DNA of 64,000 nucleotides from Luzula sylvatica (taxonomy: Eukaryota; Streptophyta; Magnoliopsida; Poales; Juncaceae): positions 61,215,070 through 61,279,069 of the forward strand of contig OX326957.1 of the NCBI GenBank assembly GCA_946800325.1, read 5' to 3'. How positions within the stretch are numbered: the stretch's first letter is position 1; each line of letters starts with the position of its first letter. Below the pieces are notes generated by a model. It ran no database searches, was not told the DNA's origin, and saw only the letters and a list, made by a program, of their open reading frames with translations. Of the stretch, positions 24,385-35,854 are shown piece after piece. Position numbers and translations under genes: made by a program.

Positions 24385-25159
24385 CAGTGACGGATCTTGT
24401 CTCGTATCAATGGTGAGACTGTAATTTAGGAGAGCCATCGAGAGAAGTTTCAAAAAAAAAAAATGGAGGCGGTAGTACATATTTAAAATTTGAAGTTCAA
24501 ATAAATATTAAATTTGATACTACGATTAAATACATAAAATATAAATCGACACAAAAAAATGTCGAAGTCTAAACAAACATACAAATTACAGTTTTTTGCT
24601 CACCCAAAATTGCAGGTCCGAAATAAATATTTTTTCTAGTCCAACGAATTAGATGAAAATAATAGTCAAATTAAGGTTCACGAAAAAAAAACACGATCAA
24701 ATAGATCGTGTTTTGAAATCACTAAGCAAAAAAAATGTAACAAATGTTTTTGTAGCGTTAAAGATCGTTTTTATTAACTTCGGGGCGGAGTCAAGTTGTG
24801 TTGGGTTTATTTTTATTTTTTCGTATTTGTTGGATTGTTGGAATTTTAATTATAATTATAGTTAAGGTTTATATTTTATGGTTTGCGGATGTGTTGCTAT
24901 ATTGTATATTGAGGTTGAATGTTTGGAATTTTGGTTTTTGCTTTCTGAACGTTTTTGATGTTTTAATATGTTAATTTCACATGAATGGAATTAAAATATT
25001 ATGGATCAAAATTTCAAACTGGTATCGAACGAATTGAATTGTTCGATTAATTATCGAACCAAACTCCAACATTAGATAAGTATTCGTAACTGAATTTTGA
25101 ATCGAACGAAACTTGTCCTAGAGGGAAGTTCTCAAGCTACGAGAGCAAGAATGGAAAAT
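24385..25159. other. Intergenic DNA starting with a hAT-like terminus
   Basis: 24385 begins CAGTGACGGATCTTG, identical to the left end of the MITE at 12584, but I found no matching right end. The rest is AT-rich with no gene. Confidence 0.35.
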
Positions 25160-26430
25160 CTATGTTGCGCGGATACTTCAAAAACCAAGCCGTATCGTAT
25201 CGGATACTCGTCAGATACATATCGGATACTCCACGTGGCATATCCAAATATTTTATTTCAAAATAATAGTGGATAATTCTCGAATACTTCCGGATACTGT
25301 TGGTTCAAATTTCCTAGGATTTGATTATCTCAAAATAATGTCGATACCACTAATCTATTTGCGGGAGTGACATTTATAGAGATAGAAGACGTAACCCACA
25401 AAAGGATCAAAATAAGAATCAAGACGTCGGAAGTCAAGACGGTGAAGAAACGATGGCACGAAAACGCATGATCAAGTGAAGACGTCAAGACATCGAAGAT
25501 TCGGCAAGTTGGGGTATCACATAAATCACTAAAACAACTTATAGGTATCCCTAAACTTGTTTATGAATTATTAAGCTCAAGATTAGTCAAAGAAATATAT
25601 TCGAAATCCATTAAAATGTTGAAATAATAAAACAGATTTTCAGAAGCATGTTGATAACGGGTTTTCGATCACTTTTTAATTTGATATATCGTTGTATGTG
25701 AAAACCAATTCAATCAACAAGTTTGGAATTTAATGTGTATAGTAGTAATATGCAAGTTCGTTCCACGAGAAGTATATGCGTCAAATAATGAATCAAAACG
25801 AGCCAAAAGGCAGAAACTTTTCCAAAAAGAAAATTAAGGGCAGAAACTTTTTCTAAATAGGCAGAAACTTAATCAAAAATAATTATTTCTACGTTTCCAA
25901 AATTAATGAAAATTTGTGTAGAGATAGGTCTGAATATGATCAAATTTATCCTAAAATTTCAAACAATTTGGACAACGTAATAAAAAGTTATTAACGAATT
26001 ACAATCAGGTCTCTGAAAAACAGTCCCCTGGAAACAGCAGGTTTTCAGTTTAAGTGACAGTTTTCAAAAATTCATATCAATTCGAATATTTCATGAAATT
26101 GTACGATTCAAAAAGTTCCCGAAACTAGAAATCAAGATCTACGCAGAACAAAAAGAGAACAAAAATATCACACAAACAGAGACAAAGATTGAATGCAAGA
26201 AACAAAGATTTAGAACAAAGAAAAAGATTCAATTACAACCTTAAACTATCATTCAACATACAAGAATTTCAAGATTTATAAAGAATACACCTAATTCGAA
26301 GAAAGTAGAGCTTCAACGCGTCAAGAAGAGCCTCCTTATCTCGCCTAGTGTAATCTTTTGATGCTTGAGTCGCTAGGAAGCTAGGCAGACCCAAGATTAT
26401 CTCGTTCGAATAAGTCGACTCTTCCGGTTG

Positions 26431-26650
26431 AAGAAAGCTTCGATTCCGTTCGAGTGAAGAAGGACACAATCCACCGAGAGGAAAGAGGTTACCGAGTGAA
26501 GAGAGCTTCGAGGTCGGTAATGGAAGAAGCTCCACTCTTAATCGCAATGAGAACCGGACGAAGAGAGCTTCGAATCCGATTGGGATGATGTATCCCTTGA
26601 CTTGCTTCGAATGGATTGATTCACCAAATGAAGAAAGCTTCTAGTTCGGC
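26431..26650. repeat. GAAGARAGCTTC repeats
   Basis: Four copies of GAAGARAGCTTC followed by a TCGG/CCGA-like word at about 26431, 26498, 26558 and 26630, spaced 60-72 bp. They lie downstream of the minus-strand TATA box, so they may belong to its transcript leader. Confidence 0.6.
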
Positions 26651-26826
26651 AAACAATCACTTGAGATTTCGACTAGTCTTGAATGGTTCTTGAGCGGTTC
26701 TTGAAAGTTCTTGGAAGTTCTTGAGAGGGACAGAAAAGAGAGAGGGAGAGAGAGTGGCGTGAAAGTGCTCCGAAGAGCGTGGGAGAGGGAGGACGAAGCA
26801 AATTCTGCCCAAGGGCCTTGGGGTCT

Positions 26827-26834
26827 TATTTATA
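26827..26834 (-). promoter_or_regulatory. Minus-strand TATA box inside the LTR-like insertion
   Basis: CTATAAATAAG on the minus strand is followed downstream by a CT-rich leader (CTCTCTCTCCCTCTCTC). It looks like a real promoter facing left. Confidence 0.45.
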
Positions 26835-27246
26835 GTGCCCTTGAAGATGTCCCATTGGTCAAGAGATGGTTGAGAGGATTGAGGGTAGTTTGGTAATCGT
26901 AGGTAAGGAAGGTGGGCTGAATGGTGGTTATAGTGTGAGTGGTTTTCGTATAGAATTTGGTGTAGACTTTTGTGTGGTAGATTTATTGCCTCCTTCTTCA
27001 TACGTGTACCGAAATGGACAGTATAATATATCGATTTTATCGGCGCGAGGAGAGGAAGACAACTACACTGTTGGAATGCCAAAAACTTTCGCCCAAAAAC
27101 CTAAAATTATCAATAAAACACACTTAGTGAAGAAATATTCTTGCTATCTCAAATATGAACAATTATATATATAAAGTTGTGATTCAAAAGGGCTAAAATC
27201 CCCAAATTAGATATCAAAAAGGTGCTTTATTTTCCTCTTATCACAT

Positions 27247-27780
27247 GTCGGTTATAACGGACCTCAGGTCAGTTATAACGGACATACATAAATATGGTTA
27301 AAAAGAGCATGTCCGTTATAACGGACTACATGTCCGTTGTAACGGACATCCTGTCAGTTATAACGGAACTCAGGTCAGTTATAACGGAATTACAGTAACC
27401 GTGTTAATAAGAGCATGTCCGTTATAACGGACCTCAAGTCAGTTGTAACGGACCTAAACTCAGTTGTAACGGACTTGTGAACTCACTTCAGAATAACCAA
27501 TCATCCGTTGTAACGGAATCACCAATCCGTTGTAACGGACATATACTAACCGTTGTAACGGAAGTCTCTCAGTTATAACGGAACCACAGAATAAATCTGA
27601 AGTGCAGTCACAGAAAGAGGTCGGTTATAACGGACCTAAACTCAGTTGTAACGGAGTAGGTCAGTTATAACGGACCTAAACTCGGTTATAACGGACTATG
27701 AAATTTTCGAATATATTGCCTGTAACGGCTAGTTTGACTTTGAGTCCGTTATAACGGACCTCAGGTCAGTTATAACGGAC
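27247..27780. repeat. Array of 19 near-palindromic CNGTTR-TAACGG units, ~21 bp period
   Basis: The core palindrome is GTCCGTTATAACGGAC. Full copies start at 27247, 27268, 27311, 27332, 27353, 27374, 27417, 27438, 27459, 27503, 27525, 27548, 27568, 27620, 27641, 27660, 27681, 27744 and 27765. Neighbouring copies are mostly 21 bp apart, and larger gaps are often near multiples of 21 (43, 44, 63). The right half is always TAACGG. The left half varies as CCGTTA, CAGTTA, CGGTTA, CCGTTG or CAGTTG, all of which fit the plant MYB core CNGTTR. The array ends 40 bp before the TATA box at 27821, the position of U3 enhancers in an LTR. Confidence 0.95.
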
Positions 27781-27820
27781 TATGCAGAAAAAACATATTA
27801 AGGGAAGGGTCTGTGTGTTC

Positions 27821-27830
27821 TATAAATATA
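27821..27830 (+). promoter_or_regulatory. TATA box of the LTR-like insertion
   Basis: TATAAATATA is followed about 30 bp later by CTCTCACATCATCTCAACC, a plausible transcript start. It is directly downstream of the palindromic array. Confidence 0.65.
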
Positions 27831-28609
27831 ACTCTTCCCTCATTCTCTCACATCATCTCAACCAATATATTTTCCCAATCAAAAGAGAGAATCCTAGCTT
27901 TAAATCTTGAGCTTAATCATCTAAACATTCTTAGAGATTATTAGATCCAATTTCGAATCCACTACTAAACGATTCCCAACTTGCGTGACCGATCACGACT
28001 AGTTCGTTAGTAGTAAATTATAATAGGCTAGTTACTAATTGTAAAGCCCGCCATTGATCGATAAATTCGTGTAAACCGATCAAGGCAAACCTTGTAATTG
28101 TTTGAGTTGGGTATTCAATCGATAGCCGAAAAGGCACAAGGGAACCCCGGAGACGTAGGTACTTGCAATCAATCGAGTCGGTCGATTGAGCAAGTAGCCG
28201 GTGAGTTAAAGTTACAAAGCAACCACCTACCGAACTCCATAAACAAATATCGCGTGTTATTTGTTTCGGTATTGTATTTTTTTCTCTAATTTATTTACGA
28301 TTCCGCACAAAATTGTAATTGTATCCATTACCGCGAAAATTGGACCGTAGGACTTCCTATTCACCCCCCCTCTAGGTCTAAATTAAACAACAGATACTTG
28401 TCGGATATTTATAACGTATAAATAAATGTACTTGAAAACTAAAAATAAATATTTGAATCGAAATAAATGAGTAATACATATAAGTAAATAACTATTTATT
28501 TAATAAGAACTCATCTATGTAAAAACAAGTTTTTAATATATTTTACGTCAAATACATAATATATAAAAATATTAAATATATAAATTATAATTAATAAATA
28601 ATAAAATAT

Positions 28610-29026
28610 GGGGAATTTCTAAAAAAAATTCTAACTTTTTTGGGATTCCTCGAAAACCCCATAACTTTTTGATTATTTGAAAACCCCCCTACAAATAGAA
28701 TTTAATTCTTGAAAACCCCCCTGCAAAGGTTAACTTTAACATTACATCCAATTTTTATTTTTTTGGACAAAAATACCCTTCTTGATTTTCATTTATAAAT
28801 TTTTTTATTCAATATAAATTAATAAATACATAAATAAATTAAATATTTCACGTTATTATAATTAAAAATAATTTATGATAATATTTTACAACTCATTATA
28901 TATATTCTACATCATATCTAAATGATATAAAACATATCTATACGGTTAAGATTCGATTATAATATTTAGATTTAGTGTAATAAGTGTTGTTGGCCGACGT
29001 TGGCCAAACAAGAGTGTTGGCCATTG

Positions 29027-29101
<75 letters not shown>

Positions 29102-29448
29102 AAATAAATATTATTTCACATTGCATTTTTTATTTTTACATTAAATAATTTTATATAAAACTCATATAATAAATTATAGAATAATATAATAAATATCATG
29201 ATATAATATTATGAAATATTATATTGTAAAATATTATTTATTTATTAGTTTATAGAATAAATTCAATTATAAATTGTGAGGGTATTTTGGTCCCAAAAAA
29301 AATAATTTGGATGGAAAATGAAAAATAACACTAGTAGGAGGTTTTTCAAGAATTAAACTTAATTTATAAGGGGTTTTTCAAAAAATCTAAAAGTTAGGGG
29401 ATTTTTGAGAAATCCCAAAAAAGTTAGGGGATTTTTGAAGAATTCCCC
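28610..29448. mobile_element. Mutator-like MITE with exact 9-bp TSD
   Basis: Left end GGGGAATTTCT, right end inverted GGGGAATTCTTC, with a longer degenerate TIR made of CCCCTAACTTTTTTGGG-like words. TSD ATAAAATAT at 28601-28609 and 29449-29457. It belongs with the element at 60374. It contains a truncated copy of the 36366 MITE (GTTGGCCGACGTTGGCC at about 28988) and a long TA microsatellite. Confidence 0.8.
29030..29097. repeat. (TA)n microsatellite
   Basis: About 33 TA dinucleotides next to the truncated MITE copy. Confidence 0.95.
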
Positions 29449-29551
29449 ATAAAATATCATATAAAATTGTAGTATCATATCCTATGTTTTTTTGAAAATT
29501 ATTGTATCTCCGTACAAATACGATATCCGATATCCATATCCGTGCAACATA

Positions 29552-30269
29552 AAAAAAAATGAACGAGCAACGTGATATTCATGAATCATGGTCATAAAGC
29601 TCCTCTTTTGATGAATTTGATTGTTTCTTTTCTGTTGAACTGATGAATAATTTGATTTAAATTGAGACTAGTTTTACATAGTCTCTCCTCCTATCATCAA
29701 TGTTTACTTCTAGAATCCATAAGCAAAAACAAAATAACCAATCATTTCGTAACCTAAATTGAGTGCACTGTAAAAAAATCAACAGTTTCGGATCATAATT
29801 ATTGCAGAGCATAATGATACGACTTTGGATTCTCAGAAAATCTAATAATAATACACCATGAATTCAAACTAAGTTGCAATGATGACTTTCTCTCGTAGTC
29901 ATTAAACCTATGCGGAATAATCACTACTACAAATAAATGCTTATTAATTCATTCTGCTTTACACCAATATGTATTCCCTGCAAAATTATATAATTCGATC
30001 TGCCTTAGATATATAGCATACAAAATAAAATAATTCGCAGCAAATTCAGAACTCATCATTACATATTAAAGAAACTAATCAACACAAAATTAACAAAAGA
30101 CACGTTCAAATTAGGTTAAACTAGCACAAGAGAATCCTATTAACTTCAACTATGTTGATATACTATACCAACTAATTAACCCCATTAATTTAGACAATGC
30201 TCTTTAACCAGAACATCACATCCTATATAGGACTCATTAATTAGCAACTTATTTAACCTAATTTCTTCC
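29552..30269. other. 3' flank of the LITTLE ZIPPER gene and intergenic DNA
   Basis: AT-rich with no recognisable gene. The first ~300 bp left of 30269 are expected to contain the 3' UTR of the minus-strand gene. Confidence 0.4.
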
Positions 30270-30539
30270 TCAAGCAGTCTTGTTTGGTGCTGGTGGAGTT
30301 GCATTCAGGTCCGGAATCTTAATTCCGGTACGGTTGGTCGTCCCATTCGCACCGGTACCGTTGGTACCATTGTTCGTGTTATTACTAGTAGCATTGCCTT
30401 TGGACTGGAGCCTTTGTTTGAGTTCGGACAGGAGAACTTGATTCTCCTGGTTCAGGAGCTGTGCCTTCTTTCTCAGTCTCTCGTTCTCCTTCAAGATGTA
30501 GCAGTTCTGAATGTACAGTTTCGTGTTGAGTCTGTCCAT
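30270..30539 (-). CDS. ZPR3: LITTLE ZIPPER (ZPR3-type) microprotein with C-terminal EAR motif
   Basis: ZPR microproteins are leucine-zipper-only proteins that dimerise with HD-ZIP III factors such as REVOLUTA and stop them binding DNA, controlling shoot meristem and leaf polarity. The 89-residue intronless frame starts MDRLNTKLYIQNCYILKENE, followed by RLRKKAQLLNQENQ. This is the ZPR signature, with zipper heptads to about residue 44. The rest is an Asn/Thr/Gly-rich tail (47-72), then IPDLNATPPAP. Residues 77-82 (DLNATP) match the DLNxxP EAR repression motif that recruits TOPLESS. The length exceeds the ~67 residues I recall for Arabidopsis ZPR3. The start is the ATG that opens the conserved block. 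A TATA box 526 bp upstream and an acceptor-like CTTTTAG at 30578-30572 (minus strand) suggest an intron in the 5' leader. An alternative overlapping frame reaching to 30633 has no family similarity. Confidence 0.9.
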   Translation of the reverse strand: MDRLNTKLYIQNCYILKENERLRKKAQLLNQENQVLLSELKQRLQSKGNATSNNTNNGTNGTGANGTTNRTGIKIPDLNATPPAPNKTA

Positions 30540-31064
30540 TTTTAATAACTCGATCTTCGTGCAACCAAGTAAAACCTAAAAGAGAAGACAATGTACAAAC
30601 AAAACATGTCATGTTCCTCTTTCCAAAGTTCAAAAAATATTACATATATAAAAAAGGAAAAGAAAAGGTAGTGGAATTAGCACAGTGTTTGAATCTGAAT
30701 TCTGAACCTTCTAAAGCAGAACAAAACAGGTGCTCTAAAATCTATGTGTGTACTGTACAAATTACAATGGCATGCATCTCAGAGAGATAAAAGATAAATA
30801 CGATAAGAGAATTCTCTCTAAATATGGACGTGTTTATAAGGAACCGGCTAGATGGAGTAGAGAAAAGTATTAATGGAAAAGAAGAATCTAAGGTATAGAG
30901 AGAGATAGATATGGTGAGAAAAGAGAGAACCTATTATTTGTTGGCGATGCAAGGAGCGAGAAGCAGAGAAGAGCGGTGTGACTGAGAATGGTACGTACAA
31001 TTCGAGAGGAAACTGTGTCTGAGGTTTGAGTGATGGGTGGTGGGGTTTGGACTTTGGGGGAGTC

Positions 31065-31072
31065 TATTTATA
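31065..31072 (-). promoter_or_regulatory. TATA box of the LITTLE ZIPPER gene
   Basis: CCTATAAATAGAC on the minus strand. A (GA)n tract lies upstream at about 31171-31199. The ~0.5 kb to the start codon implies a spliced leader. Confidence 0.55.
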
Positions 31073-31199
31073 GGCCAAAATGAGGGGGTTTCTATTCTAG
31101 AGCGAGAAACATGAATAATCTATCTTTCTCTCTGCTCGTGCATGCTTTGTATGTTATGTTTGTAACTCAGTAACACGAGAGAGAGAGAGAGAGAGAGAG

Positions 31200-33057
31200 G
31201 AGATGAGGATGCGGTTTAATGGTGGCTAATGATGAGGCTGGAGAGGAGGGGCGGTGGCGTCACGTGATCTAGCTAGCTACAATTTTTCTTTTTCTTTCTA
31301 ACTTTTTGAAGTATATATTATATTGCTTATTTACATCGTCTCATTAATTCTGCGTGATCATTTAAAGAAAATAGAAAAGCATTTGTACAGAGAATAAGAA
31401 AATAAGCGTATGTATATAAACGATTTATTAACTAATAATATATTAGATAATAAATAGTATGTTTTATTTAAAATAATGAGAGTGAGTAAATACTAAATAG
31501 TATAAGAGAGGAAAATGAAGAAGAAGATGATGATGATAATGTATGGCCCAAGATTCGCAATGATGGTCATCATGGCTTCTCATCGATGCTCTTTTGGTTT
31601 TTCTTGCATTATTACCCGTTTTCATCATAATTGCATTTCTCACATTTATTCACCCCCCTCCCTTTCCACCATATTATTGTTTTAACCCCCCCTCAAGTCA
31701 ATCAATTTAATTTTCTTATTTAGTGGAGGATATAATGGGAAGTTTACATGATTATAATCATAGTTAATTGTGTGAATTCTAGATTTCAAATTGTTAGTAT
31801 TTAGGATGGGGCGATTAATGATTATTCGTTGGCTGATAGGGAATGAGAACAAAGACAAAATGACTTTCCTATCCCTGGTTCCGTATTATTACTTTTCAAG
31901 GATAACAATGAATGATGGGATCATGGGCTTAGATTGTGGATCTTGTGGGCCTTATATGCCTTTGGATCCATTATTCCACTCTACTTTTGTGTTGTGTTCA
32001 ACTATTAAATGACACTAAATTAAGAATATACAGAGAAAATATCTAAGTGAGTATTCTAAGTATTATATTTAGTTATGGGTGCCGTTATTGTAAGAACTAA
32101 CATGACTTAATAAATAAAAAATTCAAATTTTTTTAAGAAATAATAATTTCATTCTCATTTATAATAATTCTTATTTAATGTTCTTATTATTAATATTATT
32201 ACATTTCATAAATTATGTAAAATAATATTTCATGTATATAAAAAATAGCTTACCCAATTTTTATTGAAACAATATATTTGAAGTAATATTTTTTTAGATT
32301 TTAAATTGGGCATTCGTCGCCAGCAATTTTTGTTTTCAAATACGTAGATCGAATATAAAAAATTTCAATTTTGAAGATTGAAGAGCACATTTTGTTTTAT
32401 TTTATGTTATAATATTCACTGTCAAGAGAGCAAATGAGAGTAAATATATTTATTTATATTTGCATACAAAACAATAAATAACGATATCATGAATGAGGAT
32501 AAAATGATCATTAGTTTGATTCTTTTTAAAACTGTTTTTTGTTCAGCCATGTCAGCTCTTGCAATATCGTTACCCTTAGTTATTAAATTAAATTTGCATT
32601 AAAATTAATGTTCGTAATAAATAATTTATTTTTATTTTTTGAAAATTCACGTGACATTAAAATTCCTGTCGAAACACTAATTTATGTCCTCCATGTTGAA
32701 TTTAGTACGAAATATCATGACCGTGCTAACTGATGTTTAATAGTTTTTTTTTATCCGGTCCAATTCTCGATTAGTAAATAATGTCTTGTTAGAGACACGA
32801 ACATAACTGATGTAAAGATTATGAAATCATGTTTTATATTCAAAATTAATATCATAAGACAAATAAACATTTATATATAATTGAGATTTAAATTGATAAC
32901 AAAATTATTTATTTAATTTGGATAAAGTGGATGCGGATCGGAATATCGCTTAACGTGATCGGATTCAAACCGTAAAACTCTTCAACTATACAAGTCAAAT
33001 CCGAGATATAACGTTTTGAAATTCTTCTTCCTCCGATAATAATAATAATTAGTATTA
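31200..33057. other. Intergenic DNA
   Basis: AT-rich. The frame at 31791-32012 has no family resemblance. Nothing else delimited. Confidence 0.4.
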
Positions 33058-33305
33058 GGGGAGTTCTACGATAGACCCATTTTTTTTTATCGTGGACCAT
33101 TTTTCAAAAATTATTTTATGATATTTTAGATATTTATCAATTAATTATACACAATTTATGTTTTGCATAGCATTAAATGATAAATTAAATATTAAATATA
33201 CAATTGAATTTTACAAAAAAGAATCATTAGTTAACAAATATTCGAATTTTTTTTTTTGAAAATGAATATATCATAAAAAAAAATGAGTCTACCATAACAC
33301 TCCCC
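33058..33305. mobile_element. Mutator-like MITE, same family as 5688 and 63104
   Basis: Termini GGGGAGTTCTACGATAGACC and, inverted, GGGGAGTGTTATGGTAGACT. The flanks TTAGTATTA and TTATTATTA give a 9-bp TSD with one mismatch. 248 bp, no coding capacity. Confidence 0.7.
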
Positions 33306-33329
33306 TTATTATTACTATTATTGTAATCA

Positions 33330-35850
33330 TCATCAGGGACGGATCCATGATTCGATATTAGAGGGGCCGAAGTCATACTAACGTGTATTTTTTCTCTGTA
33401 TTTTTGTTTGTCGTTGTAATTTGTAATGCGTTGTCTTAAAAATTATGTTACCAACGATTGAAAAATCAAAACTTAATCATCAGTGTGGTTAGTGTGGTTG
33501 GTTCTGTAATGGACGATAATTTATATAAAAAATATTAATTTTAAATAAGTAATTGATCTTGTTTTAATATGAAATCACTTATCAAACTATAAAGAACATT
33601 TCACTAAAAAATATAATTCATGCATCTAATCAAGTTGAATTAGTATTACATCTTTAATCTTTCAAATCGTAAGAAATCTAGTAATCACATGTTCTAATTT
33701 TTTAATTATAACATGAGAATTATTTAAGGTCTCGATATATTACAAAAGAAATTGGATAAATACATATAAACTCCAAAAACACAGATTTTTTTCGAGTCGA
33801 GCCGAGCAAGCTTGAGTTTGATGCATAAATTCTGAATCGAGTTGGGTCGGTATAATATGTAACACCGGATCAATTATGGGTCGGATTTCTCGGATTCGGG
33901 TCAGACGGGTTCGGTCGTTTGACTTTTCTAGATTTATCGGGTCGCGGATGAGTCGTATTTCGGAGGAGTCGGACGGTTTTTTTCGGATTCGGACTCGGTT
34001 TCACCTCTGTCCACAATCTTTCACAACATATAATTTTTTGTGTCAACACACTCAACCAATTGAAATATCGGCAATATTAACAAAATTAAATATTACAAAA
34101 TCAGAGAGATATTTTATTTAGTTTTTTTTTAACACCATACAAAATTTAGTTTAATACCTATAAAGAATATTTGAATACAAAACTTGCATTCTAGGGAATT
34201 TTGTCAAGTATCAAAAAAGTGAGGAGTGCTTTTAAAATATTGAGAAAGTTTAGTTTTTTTTTTTATGAATGCTCTTTATAGAATACAGCATTAATTAAGT
34301 CATGATCATGTTTCCTCTCCCATGTATGCCCTTAACTCCATGCCGTGTCATGTTCTCTATTCTTATTCTTATTCTTATTCTTCAATCTTCATGCAAGCTA
34401 ATTAATTTAATGATAACTTTATTGGTTACTACGCAAATAAATTATTACATAAAAAATTAATAGTATGATTTTACGAACTGGAGCCAATTATTGAATATGT
34501 AAGATTGTTAATGAATGCAATGCAGTGTACTCAATTATATCCCTCTTTATAGATTTTGCATGGCTCCAAAGCCAGAGAAAGAAACAAAAAGAAAATACAC
34601 AATAAAAAAACCAACAAAAATAATAAAAGGCTTTAGCAGGTACTCGAGTACCTCAGTACCGGATAGATCGAGATCAAAGTTTAATTTCATACATCATGAT
34701 TCGTGGCTATGCATACTCAGAAGGGGCACTTTTGGTACTTGGTTTTCATCATAACAGACCTTAAAAAGTTAAAAACCCTTCCAAATAGAAGGGGTATTTT
34801 CGTACTTTTCTATCATCATATTAGCCTATCCATGCTTCTCTTCTCTCATCACAATTCAGTCGTAGATTTGGCAATTTATTTCATTTTTGTTTTCCTTCCT
34901 CGATAGGGAAATGGAAAAGTAAAAGCATATAAAATAGAAGCCCTTTGGAAGCAGTGAATATAATCTTCTTATCAGATAGAGAAATTATATTGGTCCCCCT
35001 TCCTCTACAATCATTATTATAATGTTGCAATATTTAAATTTGAATGATTTTAAGTATTGTATGTAGAATGATTATAGAGTAGTGGGATCACAGGACTTTT
35101 TGCAGTGCAGTGCAGTGCAATCGAGTTCTCTTCGTTGGTGTCAGTAAATTTGCATACTATCTTGGTTGTTTTCTTATTGAACTTGAGATTGGTTTTTCAC
35201 AGCCCAGCTCAGACCATTTACTGGCCCGTTTTGCAACAATGAGCACTGGTCACAACATGATCCATGATCCATGATCCATGATCCATGATCCATGAGTCAT
35301 GACCATGCATATGGGTACGTACTAGTTCCACACAAACCTAATCTAAAGAAGAAGACAATGAGACGAAGAGAAGATGACAAGGAGAGGAAGAAGGAAGGTC
35401 ATCAAATATCAAATATCAAATATCAAAATCAAATTACCCCATAAAACACATTGGCCAGACAGACAAGCTCAGGGGGCCTTTAGGGCTTCCTCCCCCACCA
35501 CCACCACCATTCATAGCGCAGTGTTTCTACAATTCAGTTCTCTAAAGAGGCCTTTTGGCAAATGAAATCAGTAGAGTGGAATCCAATTACAAAGATTTTT
35601 TTTTGGGAATTAGTAATTTCGTAGTTTGTTTGAATATTTAATTTATAATATGTTGAAAAATATATTATTTTGGAGTATTATTATATTAATCAATTATTAT
35701 AATAATAACAATTGTACAGTCAGTAAATAATAACAATAATGAAATGACTGTACTATAATTATTATATTCATATAATTAATATAATATAATATATGTTATT
35801 GTCATAATTATTTTATATTAGTATTATAATATATAATATTATAATATTAT
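33330..35850. other. Intergenic DNA with repeat debris
   Basis: CAGGGACGGATCC at 33336 is a hAT-like terminus without a visible partner. GGGTCGG/CGGATTCGG-rich DNA at 33840-34010 resembles the arms of other small elements in this window. No gene recognised; the frame at 34561-34754 is not convincing. Confidence 0.35.
35256..35294. repeat. 7-bp tandem repeat (CATGATC)n
   Basis: Five to six copies of CATGATC. Confidence 0.9.
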
Positions 35851-35854
35851 ATTA

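Larger units (their letters stand above)
25298..28392 (+). mobile_element. Solo-LTR-like insertion (3.1 kb) with 5-bp TSD
   Basis: The insertion starts TGTTGG and ends CAACA, with exact 5-bp flanks GATAC (25293-25297 and 28393-28397), as for LTR retrotransposon integration. Near its right end it has ATTCACCCCCCCTCTAGG (from 28349 with one base different), a string I know from LTR ends of plant Ty1/copia (SIRE-type) elements. A TATA box at 27821 is preceded by a palindromic array. No gag, pol, primer-binding site or internal LTR duplicate was found. It is thus best read as a solo LTR, although 3.1 kb is long and the left part may hold another nested fragment (26.1-27.2 kb has its own minus-strand TATA). 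Orientation is taken from the right-hand features. Confidence 0.65.
25160..29551. mobile_element. TIR element of the CTATGTTGCRCGGATAC family, split by two later insertions
   Basis: The left end CTATGTTGCGCGGATACTTC (25160) and the right end ATATCCGTGCAACATA (29536-29551) are inverted counterparts. Both flank DNA made of GGATAC/GTATCC words. A complete relative with an 8-bp TSD is at 57344-57918. Between its arms lie the LTR-like insertion 25298-28392 and a Mutator-like MITE 28610-29448. Removing them leaves an element of about 460 bp, similar in size to the relative. The TSD here is not clear. Confidence 0.7.

Noticed and set aside
26269..27082. Minus-strand open frames of 92 and 141 codons in the LTR-like insertion
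   Set aside because: They lie across the leader and repeats around a TATA box and show no retroelement or plant protein motif.
27247..27780. Regularly spaced palindromes as a CRISPR array
   Set aside because: The genome is a plant nuclear one, the spacers are about 5 bp, and the units vary. It is a promoter-proximal site array.
30385..30633. 82-codon minus-strand frame overlapping the LITTLE ZIPPER gene
   Set aside because: Different frame from the conserved zipper; it contains leader sequence and has no similarity to ZPR proteins.
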